A DNA stretch of 64,000 nt from Lachnospiraceae bacterium. Its GTDB lineage: Bacteria; Bacillota; Clostridia; Lachnospirales; Lachnospiraceae. How positions within the stretch are numbered: position 1 is the first letter of the stretch; each line of letters opens with the position of its first letter. The notes below the pieces were generated by a model, which saw only the letters and a list, made by a program, of their open reading frames with translations, was not told where the DNA came from and ran no database searches. The stretch covers positions 1 through 64,000 of the forward strand of contig CAJTEW010000006.1 of assembly GCA_910575605.1 (NCBI GenBank), in the 5' to 3' direction. A program made the position numbers and the translations under genes. Shown here in pieces: positions 53,448-61,361 of this stretch.

Positions 53448-54140
53448 ATGATTTATTCACATGAAGTAGAAATGATGTGTCCGGTAGCTCAGGGTGCAAA
53501 TCACGGACCGGCTCCGATTCCGGAAGAGGCGAAATGGGTAAAAGCAAAAGAGGTGAAGGACATTTCCGGTCTGACACACGGCATTGGCTGGTGTGCTCCG
53601 CAGCAGGGAACCTGTAAACTCACTTTGAACGTAAAAGACGGTATTATTCAGGAAGCATTGGTTGAGACGATTGGGTGTTCAGGAATGACACATTCTGCTG
53701 CTATGGCATCAGAGATTCTTCCGGGTAAGACAATTTTGGAGGCACTTAACACAGACCTTGTCTGTGATGCAATTAATACAGCTATGAGAGAATTATTCCT
53801 GCAGATTGTATATGGAAGAACTCAGAGTGCATTTTCTGAGGACGGACTTCCGATTGGAGCAGGACTTGAAGACCTTGGCAAGGGACTTCGTTCACAGGTT
53901 GGTACGATGTATGGAACACTGGCAAAGGGACCCCGTTATCTTGAGATGGCAGAAGGCTATGTAACAGGTATTGCCCTGGACGAGAATGATGAGATTATCG
54001 GTTATCAGTTTGTAAGTCTTGGAAAGTTAACTGACTTTATTAAAGCAGGCGATACACCGAACGATGCATGGGAGAAGGCAAAGGGACAGTATGGACGGGT
54101 TGCAGATGCAGCAAAAATTATTGATCCGCGTAAGGAGTAA
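53448..54140 (+). CDS. NifU-like iron-sulfur cluster assembly scaffold protein
   Basis: The 230-residue product begins MIYSHEVEMMCPVAQGAN and has the conserved cysteines of IscU/NifU-like scaffolds in altered context: WCAPQQGTCKLTLNV, ETIGCSGMTHSAAMASE and LVCDAINTAMREL. Such proteins hold a nascent cluster for transfer to apoproteins. It lies 48 bases before the GGGtGRT gene, and this two-gene arrangement is conserved in gut Clostridia. No cysteine desulfurase is in the window. A GAAAGGAG site precedes the start. Confidence 0.8.
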   Translation: MIYSHEVEMMCPVAQGANHGPAPIPEEAKWVKAKEVKDISGLTHGIGWCAPQQGTCKLTLNVKDGIIQEALVETIGCSGMTHSAAMASEILPGKTILEALNTDLVCDAINTAMRELFLQIVYGRTQSAFSEDGLPIGAGLEDLGKGLRSQVGTMYGTLAKGPRYLEMAEGYVTGIALDENDEIIGYQFVSLGKLTDFIKAGDTPNDAWEKAKGQYGRVADAAKIIDPRKE

Positions 54141-54188
54141 GCGGAAATTAGTTAATACATAGTCACAAAATATCAGGAGGACAAGTAA

Positions 54189-55199
54189 ATGGCTTTATTT
54201 GAATCATATGAAAGAAGAATTGATAAAATCAATGAAGTATTAGGAAGCTATGGCATTGCTTCAATTGAAGAAGCTGAAAAGATTACAAAGGATGCCGGAC
54301 TTGATGTATACAATCAGGTAAAGGGTATCCAGCCAATCTGTTTTGAAAATGCATGTTGGGCATATACTGTAGGTGCAGCAATTGCAATCAAAAAAGGATG
54401 CCGGACAGCAGCAGATGCAGCGGCAGCAATCGGGGAGGGACTTCAGGCGTTCTGTATTCCAGGTTCTGTAGCTGATCAAAGAAAAGTAGGCCTTGGACAT
54501 GGTAATTTAGGAAAGATGCTTCTTGAGGAAGATACAGACTGCTTCGCATTCCTTGCAGGGCATGAGTCATTTGCAGCAGCAGAGGGCGCAATCGGTATTG
54601 CAGAGAAGGCCAATAAGGTCCGCAAGAAACCACTCCGTGTTATTCTTAACGGGCTTGGAAAGGATGCGGCAAAGATCATTTCCAGAATTAACGGATTTAC
54701 ATATGTAGAGACAGAATATGACTACTATACAGGAGAATTAAAAGAGGTTCAGAGAATTGCATATTCTGAAGGCCTGCGTTCCAAGGTAAACTGCTATGGT
54801 GCAAATGATGTCCGTGAAGGTGTTGCAATCATGCATAAGGAAGGAGTAGACGTATCTATTACAGGTAACTCTACTAATCCGACACGCTTCCAGCATCCGG
54901 TTGCAGGTACATACAAGAAGGAATGTATTGAACAGGGCAAGAAATACTTCTCCGTAGCATCTGGCGGTGGTACAGGACGTACCCTTCATCCGGACAATAT
55001 GGCAGCAGGTCCGGCTTCCTATGGCATGACAGATACATTAGGACGTATGCACTCTGACGCACAGTTTGCAGGATCTTCCTCCGTACCAGCTCATGTTGAG
55101 ATGATGGGTCTTATCGGGGCAGGCAATAACCCTATGGTAGGTATGACAGTGGCTGTTGCAGTTTCCGTGGAGGAAGCAGCAAAAGAAGGTAAATTTTAA
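54189..55199 (+). CDS. GGGtGRT-family protein
   Basis: The 336-residue protein is named for the motif GGGTGRTLHPDN (residues 259-270). Other parts are SYGIASIEEAEKITKDAGL, VKGIQPICFENACWAYTVGA, AFCIPGSVADQRKVGLGHGN, and SSSVPAHVEMMGLIGAGNNP. It has no signal or membrane segment. The function is unknown. The Gly-rich loop could bind a nucleotide or phosphate. It probably shares an operon with the preceding scaffold gene, so a link with iron-sulfur clusters is likely but unproven. The AGGAGG site precedes the start. Confidence 0.85.
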   Translation: MALFESYERRIDKINEVLGSYGIASIEEAEKITKDAGLDVYNQVKGIQPICFENACWAYTVGAAIAIKKGCRTAADAAAAIGEGLQAFCIPGSVADQRKVGLGHGNLGKMLLEEDTDCFAFLAGHESFAAAEGAIGIAEKANKVRKKPLRVILNGLGKDAAKIISRINGFTYVETEYDYYTGELKEVQRIAYSEGLRSKVNCYGANDVREGVAIMHKEGVDVSITGNSTNPTRFQHPVAGTYKKECIEQGKKYFSVASGGGTGRTLHPDNMAAGPASYGMTDTLGRMHSDAQFAGSSSVPAHVEMMGLIGAGNNPMVGMTVAVAVSVEEAAKEGKF

Positions 55200-55218
55200 G
55201 AAATAGCGTAAAATAATG

Positions 55219-55310
55219 GGCTATCGCTGACATGGGTTGTTGGCGGTAGCCTTAAAATTTTTAAAAAGAGCCAATCACTTGCAAATACTATACAAGTGTA
55301 TTGGTTCTTT
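55219..55310 (+). terminator. Two hairpins after the GGGtGRT gene
   Basis: GGCTATCGCTGAC (55219-55231) pairs with GTTGGCGGTAGCC (55239-55251). GCCAATCACTTG (55270-55281) pairs with CAAGTG then ATTGGT (55293-55305), followed by TCTTTT. The second is terminator-like. Confidence 0.65.
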
Positions 55311-55369
55311 TCATATAGAATTGAGAAAACTTAAATTAGTCGTTTTACTTGAATGTTAAAATACGTTGC

Positions 55370-55398
55370 TTGTGGCAACGGGCAGCTTTGCCTATAAT
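55370..55398 (+). promoter_or_regulatory. Promoter of the membrane-anchored Xre gene
   Basis: TTGTGG (55370-55375), 17 bp, TATAAT (55393-55398). The spacer and its left flank hold small hairpins (GTTGC with GCAAC; GGCA with TGCC), which could be regulator contacts. Confidence 0.5.
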
Positions 55399-55434
55399 AA
55401 TGGTTAACAACTGAAAGAAAGGAGGATGTCCCGA

Positions 55435-55944
55435 ATGCTCAACGAAAACATAAAAGCAATCAGAAAATCAAAAGGGCTTTCGCAACAAGAGCTTGCTGTC
55501 AAGCTGAACGTGGTGAGGCAGACGATTTCTAAGTGGGAGCAAGGACTGTCAGTTCCTGATTCTGTTATGCTGATCTCCATATCGGAAGTTCTCGAAACAT
55601 CTGTGAGTACATTACTTGGAGAAAATATCATTGAGTCGGAAACTGATGACTTAAAGGCGATTTCTGCAAAACTGGAGGTGATAAACTTGCAGCTTGCACA
55701 GAGAAAAACTATAAGAAAAAGAATTCTACATTGGCTTCTTATCTCATTGTGTGTAGTCATAGTTATAATTTTTGCAATCTTATTGGTATTAGAAAGCCCA
55801 TACTTGGGCTGGGATTATAGTGATCCTGAAACCGCTGTTCTCGGAGTGGCATTTCACTCATTTGAATGGCTGTTTGTCAGAACAGCACCGATTATCCTTA
55901 TTTTTGCAATCATTGGAATTTTCTTGACACGGAAGAAAGAATAG
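55435..55944 (+). CDS. Xre-family regulator with C-terminal membrane segments
   Basis: The 169-residue protein starts with a Cro/C1-type helix-turn-helix (LNENIKAIRKSKGLSQQELA, LNVVRQTISKWEQGLSVPD) and has two hydrophobic segments (WLLISLCVVIVIIFAILLVL about residues 102-121, and TAPIILIFAIIGIFL near the end), so it is probably a membrane-tethered DNA-binding protein. I chose ATG 55435, 9 bases after AGGAGG, over ATG 55426, which directly abuts it. The downstream pepT gene is separated by a palindromic operator. Its target is not known. Confidence 0.8.
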   Translation: MLNENIKAIRKSKGLSQQELAVKLNVVRQTISKWEQGLSVPDSVMLISISEVLETSVSTLLGENIIESETDDLKAISAKLEVINLQLAQRKTIRKRILHWLLISLCVVIVIIFAILLVLESPYLGWDYSDPETAVLGVAFHSFEWLFVRTAPIILIFAIIGIFLTRKKE

Positions 55945-56070
55945 AACTGCTCTGCTTTATAACGCTATTCAAAAAAGATAAAAAAATTATCTTTAGAGAA
56001 GATAGAATGAGTTTACAAAATTTTGCCGGAATAATGCTTATGAAATATAAACAATTTTCACTGTTTCGAA

Positions 56071-56116
56071 TTGTAAATTGTTGACAATTTACAAAACAGG
56101 TAAATAGATTTAAAAT
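56071..56116 (+). promoter_or_regulatory. Palindromic operator and promoter of pepT
   Basis: TTGTAAATTG-N4-CAATTTACAA (56071-56094) is a perfect 10-bp-arm palindrome. TTTACA (56088-56093) in its right arm, 17 bp and TAAAAT (56111-56116) make a promoter. The same layout recurs before the peptide transporter (61287-61332) and, in degenerate form, before the GntR gene (60396-60442). A repressor on this site would block RNA polymerase. Confidence 0.7.
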
Positions 56117-56157
56117 AGAGTAGAAATGAACAAATCTACAGGAGGAGAAAAAACAAC

Positions 56158-57375
56158 ATGAGAGCTTACGAAAGATTTCTGAACTATGTACCTGTATGGA
56201 CAACAAGTGACGAAACAAGTGAGACGGTTCCTTCAGCAGAGAGGGAGCTTAAACTGGCAGAGATGCTGGTGGAGGAGATGAAGGGGATTGGCATTTCCGA
56301 TGCTAGAATGGATGATAAGGGGTATGTATATGGACATATTCCGGCGACACCTGGGTATGAAGATAAAGCTGCACTTGGGCTGATTGCTCATATGGATACG
56401 GTAGCAGATGCATCAGGGGAGAATATAAAGCCCCGGCTCATTGAGAATTATGATGGAGAAGATGTCGTTCTTGGAGACAGCGGCAAGGTTCTGAGTGTGG
56501 AGGATTTTCCGTATCTGCCGAAGCTTAAAGGGAGAACATTGATTGTCACAGATGGAACGACGCTTCTTGGCGCTGATGACAAGGCAGGAATTGCGGAGAT
56601 ACTGACGGCAGTGGAGGAAGTGCTGAAAAGTGAAATGCCCCACGGCAAAATCTGTATCGGCTTTACACCGGATGAGGAAATTGCAAGAGGAGCAAAGCAT
56701 TTTGATGTGGAAGGCTTTGGAGCTGATTACGGGTATACTCTTGACGGAAGCAAGGAAGGTGAAATTCAGTATGAAAATTTCAACGCTTCTACGGCAATTT
56801 TTACAATACGGGGAATCAGCGTACATACCGGTACCGCTAAAAATGTTCTGGTAAATGCACAGACGCTGGCCATGGAAATTCATCAAATGTTGCCGGAGAA
56901 TGAGCGTCCAGAGACGACGGAAGGGTATGAAGGTTTTTATCATTTGGTAAGCATTAACGGAACGGTGACCAATACAAAGATGAAGTATTTTATCAGGGAC
57001 TTCGACCGTGAAAGCTTCGAAAAGAGAGAAGACAGGCTGCGTGAAATAGCGGCGCTTATGAATGAGAAATACGGAGAAGGAAAGGTAGAAGTGGAGATTA
57101 CACAGTCCTACCGGAATATGCGGGAGATTGTAGAATCCTGCTATCATCTGATTGATCGTGCGGCTGCGGCCACAAAAGCGGCTGGCGTAGAACCGGACAC
57201 AACGCCTATCCGTGGAGGTACGGACGGAGCAAGACTGAGCTTCAAAGGGCTTCCCTGTCCAAATCTTGGAACAGGAGGCTATGCATTCCATGGCGTATAT
57301 GAACACATTACTGTAGAGGGAATGGACCTGGCAGTAAAGATTGTGAAAGATATTATCAGGCAGTTTGCCGAGTAA
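56158..57375 (+). CDS. pepT: Peptidase T (tripeptidase)
   Basis: PepT is a zinc aminopeptidase (M20) that releases the N-terminal residue from tripeptides. The 405-residue protein has the zinc-binding LGLIAHMDTVADAS, LLGADDKAGIAEI, TPDEEIARGAKHFD and GGTDGARLSFKGLPCPNL. The hydrophobic core IFTIRGISVHTGTAKNVLVNA is the dimerisation domain. It is followed by an amino acid permease. The operator in front matches those of the peptide transporter, so both respond to the same signal. Confidence 0.95.
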   Translation: MRAYERFLNYVPVWTTSDETSETVPSAERELKLAEMLVEEMKGIGISDARMDDKGYVYGHIPATPGYEDKAALGLIAHMDTVADASGENIKPRLIENYDGEDVVLGDSGKVLSVEDFPYLPKLKGRTLIVTDGTTLLGADDKAGIAEILTAVEEVLKSEMPHGKICIGFTPDEEIARGAKHFDVEGFGADYGYTLDGSKEGEIQYENFNASTAIFTIRGISVHTGTAKNVLVNAQTLAMEIHQMLPENERPETTEGYEGFYHLVSINGTVTNTKMKYFIRDFDRESFEKREDRLREIAALMNEKYGEGKVEVEITQSYRNMREIVESCYHLIDRAAAATKAAGVEPDTTPIRGGTDGARLSFKGLPCPNLGTGGYAFHGVYEHITVEGMDLAVKIVKDIIRQFAE

Positions 57376-57398
57376 AGGTTCTGTAGGAGGAAGTTCTT

Positions 57399-58829
57399 AT
57401 GAAAGAAGCAAAAAAGATTACATGGCTGGCGCTGGCTTTTATGGCGTTTTCAACAGTTTGGGGATTTGGAAATGTATTAAACGGATTTATTTATTTTAAC
57501 GGTATTCAGGTGATTTTAAGCTGGATATTAATGTTTGGTCTATACTTTATACCCTATGCATTGATGGTAGGAGAACTTGGTTCTGCGTTTAAAAACAGCG
57601 GAGGCGGCGTAAATTCCTGGATTTATGAAACAACAACACCGAAGCTTGCCTATTATGCGGGCTGGACCTACTGGGCATGCCATATTACATATATTGCAAG
57701 CAAGGGAAGCGGAAGCCTCAAGGCTTTAAGCTGGGCAGTGTTCCGTAATGCGGAAACCTATGATACATTTCCAACAATAGCTGTACAGCTTGCGACACTT
57801 GCAGTATTCCTTATCGGATGCTTTATTGCAAGCAAGGGATTAAATCCTCTTAAGAAGCTTTTGTCCCTGGCAGGAACAAGTATGTTTGTAATGTCTATTC
57901 TTTATATTATTATGATGCTTGCAGCGCCGGCAATCAACCCAGGTGCAGATTATGTTACTATGGATTTAAGCATTAAGAATCTGATTCCTAATTTTAACGT
58001 GGCATATTTTACTTCTTTGTCTATTCTTGTGTTTGCGGTAGGCGGATGTGAAAAGATTTCTCCGTATGTAAATAAAGTAGAGAATCCAAGTAAAGGCTTC
58101 CCGAAGGGTATTATTGCTATGGCGGTTATGGTACTTGTCTGTGCGATTCTGGGTACAGTGGCTATGGGAAAGATGTTCGACCCGGCGGTTATCAATGCCA
58201 GCGACGAGGCGTTTAATTCCTATGCGGCAAACGGATCCTACTGGGCGTTCCAGAAGCTGGGTGAGTATTACCATCTGGGCGATACCTTCCTGGTTATCTA
58301 TGCACTGTGTAATTTAATCAGCCAGTTTGCGATTCTGATTTTAAGTATTGATGCACCGCTTCGTATGCTTCTGGAAAACGAGAAGACAAAGGAGTTTATC
58401 CCATCTTCTATGCGTAAGCAGAACCAATACGGTGCATATACGAATGGTATTAAGCTGATTGTTGTGCTTGCAGGCGCAATTATTATAATTCAGACCTTTA
58501 TGCCGGGCGCAGCGGCAGTACTCCAGCAGCTTACCAGGCTGAATTCCGTATGTATGCCGATGCGTTATCTCTGGGTATTCGTGGCTTATCTTGCGCTGCG
58601 TAAGGCGTATGACAGGATACCGGCTGAGTATCGTTTTGTGAAAAATCAGAAAATTGCCTTCTTTTTTGGCGGATGGTGCTTTTTTGTAACGGCAGTATGT
58701 TGTATTATGGGTATGTACAGTAGAGAACCTCTTACGCTTGCATTAAATATTATTACACCGATTGTTCTTACAGCGCTTGGTCTTATTATGCCGAAGCTGG
58801 CACAGCGGGAGAGGGCACACAGCAAATAA
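57399..58829 (+). CDS. Amino acid permease, APC superfamily (YjeM-like)
   Basis: The 476-residue protein has about 12 membrane segments. The N-terminus WLALAFMAFSTVWGFGNVLNG and KNSGGGVNSWIYETTTP follow the GSG-type substrate loop of APC transporters, and the LSILVFAVGGCEKISPYVNKVENP stretch is as in the YjeM/glutamate-GABA antiporter group. The substrate is not predictable. It starts 24 bases after pepT and precedes an aminopeptidase gene, which suggests it moves amino acids freed from peptides, in or out. Confidence 0.85.
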   Translation: MKEAKKITWLALAFMAFSTVWGFGNVLNGFIYFNGIQVILSWILMFGLYFIPYALMVGELGSAFKNSGGGVNSWIYETTTPKLAYYAGWTYWACHITYIASKGSGSLKALSWAVFRNAETYDTFPTIAVQLATLAVFLIGCFIASKGLNPLKKLLSLAGTSMFVMSILYIIMMLAAPAINPGADYVTMDLSIKNLIPNFNVAYFTSLSILVFAVGGCEKISPYVNKVENPSKGFPKGIIAMAVMVLVCAILGTVAMGKMFDPAVINASDEAFNSYAANGSYWAFQKLGEYYHLGDTFLVIYALCNLISQFAILILSIDAPLRMLLENEKTKEFIPSSMRKQNQYGAYTNGIKLIVVLAGAIIIIQTFMPGAAAVLQQLTRLNSVCMPMRYLWVFVAYLALRKAYDRIPAEYRFVKNQKIAFFFGGWCFFVTAVCCIMGMYSREPLTLALNIITPIVLTALGLIMPKLAQRERAHSK

Positions 58830-58854
58830 AGAAAAACAGTCAGGAGGATTTACC

Positions 58855-60183
58855 GTGGAAAAGATGGTAGCAGATCTTGCAGCATTCATAAAGGGTGCGC
58901 CTACAGCATTTCATGCAGTAGAACAAATTAGCAGCATTTTAAGGAAAGACGGATTTGAAGAACTGGAGGAAGGGGAAAAATGGTATCTTGAGCCGGGAAA
59001 GGGATATTATGTCACAAGAAACGGTTCCAGTATTATTGCTTTTAAAGTGGGAGAGGAACTTTCTGATTACAGCTTTCATGTAACGGCGTCCCACAGTGAT
59101 TCACCTGCTTTTAAGCTTAAAGAAAATGCTGAAATTGAGATAAAGAAAAAATATACTGTGTTGAACACGGAAGGGTATGGCGGAATGATCTGCTCTTCAT
59201 GGTTCGACCGTCCTCTTTCTGTAGCGGGAAGAGCTATTGTAAAGACAGATAAGGGCATGGTGACAAAGCTTGTGAACCTGGACAGGGATCTTTTGATGAT
59301 TCCGAATCTTGCGATTCATTTAGACAGGACAGTGAATGACGGACATGAATATAATAAGCAGAAGGACATGCTGCCTGTATTTGCAGGGGGAGCAAAGGGG
59401 CAGGGAGCTGTTAAGAGGTTGGTTGCAGAGGAGCTTAGGGTGCCGGAAAAGAGCATCTATGGAATGGATCTTTTCTTATATAACCGGATGGCTCCAAGTG
59501 TGTGGGGATGCGACAATGAGTTTTTCTCTTGTCCGCAGCTGGACGATCTGCAGTGCGCGTATGGTTCTTTGATGGGATTTCTGTCAGGAAACAGCAAAAG
59601 AAATGTAAATGTATATACCTGCTTTGATAATGAAGAGGTGGGTTCAGGAACAAAACAGGGGGCAGGCTCCACATTCCTTTTCGATATCCTTTGGAGAATC
59701 AACAGGGCACTTGGAAAGGACGAGGAGGATTTCTACTGCGCAGTGGCGGACAGCTTTATGTTAAGCTGTGACAATGCTCATGCGGTACATCCTAATTATA
59801 AAGAAAAAACTGATGAGACAAACTGCGTTTATATGAATGAAGGAATTGTCGTGAAGTCTCATGCAGGACAGAAGTATACCAGTGACGCTCTAAGTATTGC
59901 TGTATTCAAGGCAGTCTGTGAAAAGGCAGGTGTGCCAGTGCAGCTTTATGCGAACCGTTCTGACGCGGTGGGAGGCAGCACCCTTGGGAATATCGCGATG
60001 TCCCAGGTGTCTATGAATGCTGTAGATATCGGACTGCCGCAGCTTGCTATGCATTCTGCCTATGAAACCTGTGGAGTTAAAGATACAAAATATCTTATCA
60101 GGGCGTCCAAAGTTTTCTACAGCAGTCATTTGGAGAAAAGAAATGAGCATTTGGAAATATCAGTATTTTGTGGATGTCGTTAA
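58855..60183 (+). CDS. apeB: M18-family aminopeptidase
   Basis: It is a two-metal aspartyl/general aminopeptidase that trims N-terminal residues. The 442-residue protein has metal ligands in TASHSDSPAFKLK, DNEEVGSGTKQGAGS and SCDNAHAVHPNY, and the C-terminal LPQLAMHSAYETCGVKD. GTG 58855 follows AGGAGG at 7 bases and is preferred to earlier in-frame codons inside the permease gene. Its 3' end overlaps the LysR-like gene by 41 bases. It belongs to the peptide-utilisation group. Confidence 0.92.
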   Translation: MEKMVADLAAFIKGAPTAFHAVEQISSILRKDGFEELEEGEKWYLEPGKGYYVTRNGSSIIAFKVGEELSDYSFHVTASHSDSPAFKLKENAEIEIKKKYTVLNTEGYGGMICSSWFDRPLSVAGRAIVKTDKGMVTKLVNLDRDLLMIPNLAIHLDRTVNDGHEYNKQKDMLPVFAGGAKGQGAVKRLVAEELRVPEKSIYGMDLFLYNRMAPSVWGCDNEFFSCPQLDDLQCAYGSLMGFLSGNSKRNVNVYTCFDNEEVGSGTKQGAGSTFLFDILWRINRALGKDEEDFYCAVADSFMLSCDNAHAVHPNYKEKTDETNCVYMNEGIVVKSHAGQKYTSDALSIAVFKAVCEKAGVPVQLYANRSDAVGGSTLGNIAMSQVSMNAVDIGLPQLAMHSAYETCGVKDTKYLIRASKVFYSSHLEKRNEHLEISVFCGCR

Positions 60184-60409
60184 TCTGAGAAGTTTTACAG
60201 AGGCCGGAAAAAAGAATTTTGTGTCTCAGACTGCCATAAGCCAGCAGATTTCGAAGCTGGAGAAAAATGTGGGCGGAAAGCTTATCAACCGGGGAAATGG
60301 AGAAGTGGCGCCTACGGAGCTTGGGAAGCTTGTATACAAGAGAGCAGTAGAGATACTTGAGCTTGACGAACAGCTCATGAGAGAAATAAAGGAGATTGTC
60401 TGCAATTAA
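60143..60409 (+). CDS. LysR-type helix-turn-helix protein without effector domain
   Basis: The 88-residue product is only the winged helix-turn-helix of LysR regulators: IWKYQYFVDVVNLRSFTEAG, VSQTAISQQISKLEKNVGGK, then NRGNGEVAPTELGKLVYKRA and a linker helix. A complete LysR protein has about 300 residues, so the effector-binding domain is missing. The ATG follows TTTGGAGAAA and overlaps the aminopeptidase end in another frame. It ends cleanly at TAA. It may act as a constitutive DNA-binding protein or be a remnant. Confidence 0.6.
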   Translation: MSIWKYQYFVDVVNLRSFTEAGKKNFVSQTAISQQISKLEKNVGGKLINRGNGEVAPTELGKLVYKRAVEILELDEQLMREIKEIVCN

Positions 60410-60442
60410 CAATGGACAAATGTATTATATTGTTGCTATACT
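60396..60442 (+). promoter_or_regulatory. Degenerate operator and promoter before the GntR gene
   Basis: The 24-bp site (60396-60419) keeps the left TTGT and the right half CAATGGACAA of the operator. TGGACA (60413-60418), 18 bp and TATACT (60437-60442) form a good promoter. The left arm centre does not match. This is consistent with weak autoregulation. Confidence 0.55.
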
Positions 60443-60494
60443 AATACCATGTGGTTTCGTAGATTACAAATTTAGCAGAGTAAAGAGGTAAATG

Positions 60495-61184
60495 ATGGCA
60501 GCAATACAATTTCGTACGTTGCGGGAGAACGTTGTAGAGGAAATCCGCAATAAAATTATCAATCAGGAATTAAAGCCGGGAGAGCGGATCGTGGAGCTGG
60601 ACCTTGCAGAGGAATTTAAAACAAGCAGAGGTCCTATCCGGGAGGCTCTCCGGCAGCTGGAGCATGAAGGGCTTATTGTGTATACCCGGAATGTTGGATG
60701 TGCAGTAAAGGATATTGGTCTTGAGGAGTCCTTTGAAATTTATCTGATAAGGGCCAATTATGAGATTCTTGCCGTAAAGTATATGGGCGGAAAAGTGCCT
60801 CCTGAAACAATAGCAAATATGGAAAAGGTGTTGGATAAGATGAGCAGGCTGGATGGAGAGCATTATGCACAGGTGTACTTGTTTGATAATGAGCTTCATG
60901 GCGAGCTTGTAAAGATGACCAAATTAGAGCATCTTTACAGACTGTGGAGTGAGCTTAATTATGGGAATATTGTTACTGGATATAATAATGTTCAAGATAA
61001 GGAAAAGGTGGCCGGACGCCAGTATAAAATACATAAGGAGCTGGTGGATATGTGCCGCACTGGAGACAGCGCCGGAATCTGCAGTGTTTTATCGAAGCAT
61101 TATATGAGGACTATCAGACGTCTGATGAGAGAGCTGGGAGTGCCTGAAGATGACGTGCCGTTTGCGCAGGATTTTTTACTATAG
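60495..61184 (+). CDS. GntR-family regulator with FCD domain
   Basis: The 229-residue protein has the GntR winged helix (LRENVVEEIRNKIINQELKP, LDLAEEFKTSRGPIREALRQ, LEHEGLIVYTRNVGCAVKD) and an all-helical FCD effector domain whose His/Asp positions (FDNELHGELVKM, HKELVDMCRTGD) can bind a metal and a small acid. Such proteins repress genes for uptake and breakdown of their ligand. I chose ATG 60495 (6 bases from AGAGG) over ATG 60492. It is flanked by the peptide genes and is the best candidate for the shared operator. Confidence 0.88.
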   Translation: MAAIQFRTLRENVVEEIRNKIINQELKPGERIVELDLAEEFKTSRGPIREALRQLEHEGLIVYTRNVGCAVKDIGLEESFEIYLIRANYEILAVKYMGGKVPPETIANMEKVLDKMSRLDGEHYAQVYLFDNELHGELVKMTKLEHLYRLWSELNYGNIVTGYNNVQDKEKVAGRQYKIHKELVDMCRTGDSAGICSVLSKHYMRTIRRLMRELGVPEDDVPFAQDFLL

Positions 61185-61188
61185 GAGG

Positions 61189-61218
61189 AAAAGATATCGC
61201 TTCAGCGGTATCTTTTTT
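61189..61218 (+). terminator. Terminator of the GntR gene
   Basis: AAAAGATATCGC (61189-61200) pairs with GCGGTATCTTTT (61205-61216), loop TTCA, followed by TT. Confidence 0.8.
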
Positions 61219-61286
61219 ACGCATTTTTTGTTCATAAGAAATACTTATAGTGATTCTCTCTTTTTCATAAAACTGGAGGGATAAAA

Positions 61287-61332
61287 TTGTTAATTGTTGA
61301 CAATAGACAAAATAAAATGGAAAATATAAAAT
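61287..61332 (+). promoter_or_regulatory. Palindromic operator and promoter of the peptide transporter
   Basis: TTGTTAATTG-N4-CAATAGACAA (61287-61310) matches the pepT site at 21 of 24 positions. TAGACA (61304-61309), 17 bp and TAAAAT (61327-61332) form the promoter, exactly as at pepT. Confidence 0.7.
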
Positions 61333-61361
61333 AGAAATATCACGAGAAAAGGAGAAGAGAA

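Noticed and set aside
56413-57306. Long minus-strand reading frame (297 codons) opposite pepT
   Set aside because: It has no recognisable domain and lies wholly inside pepT, whose motifs are clear.
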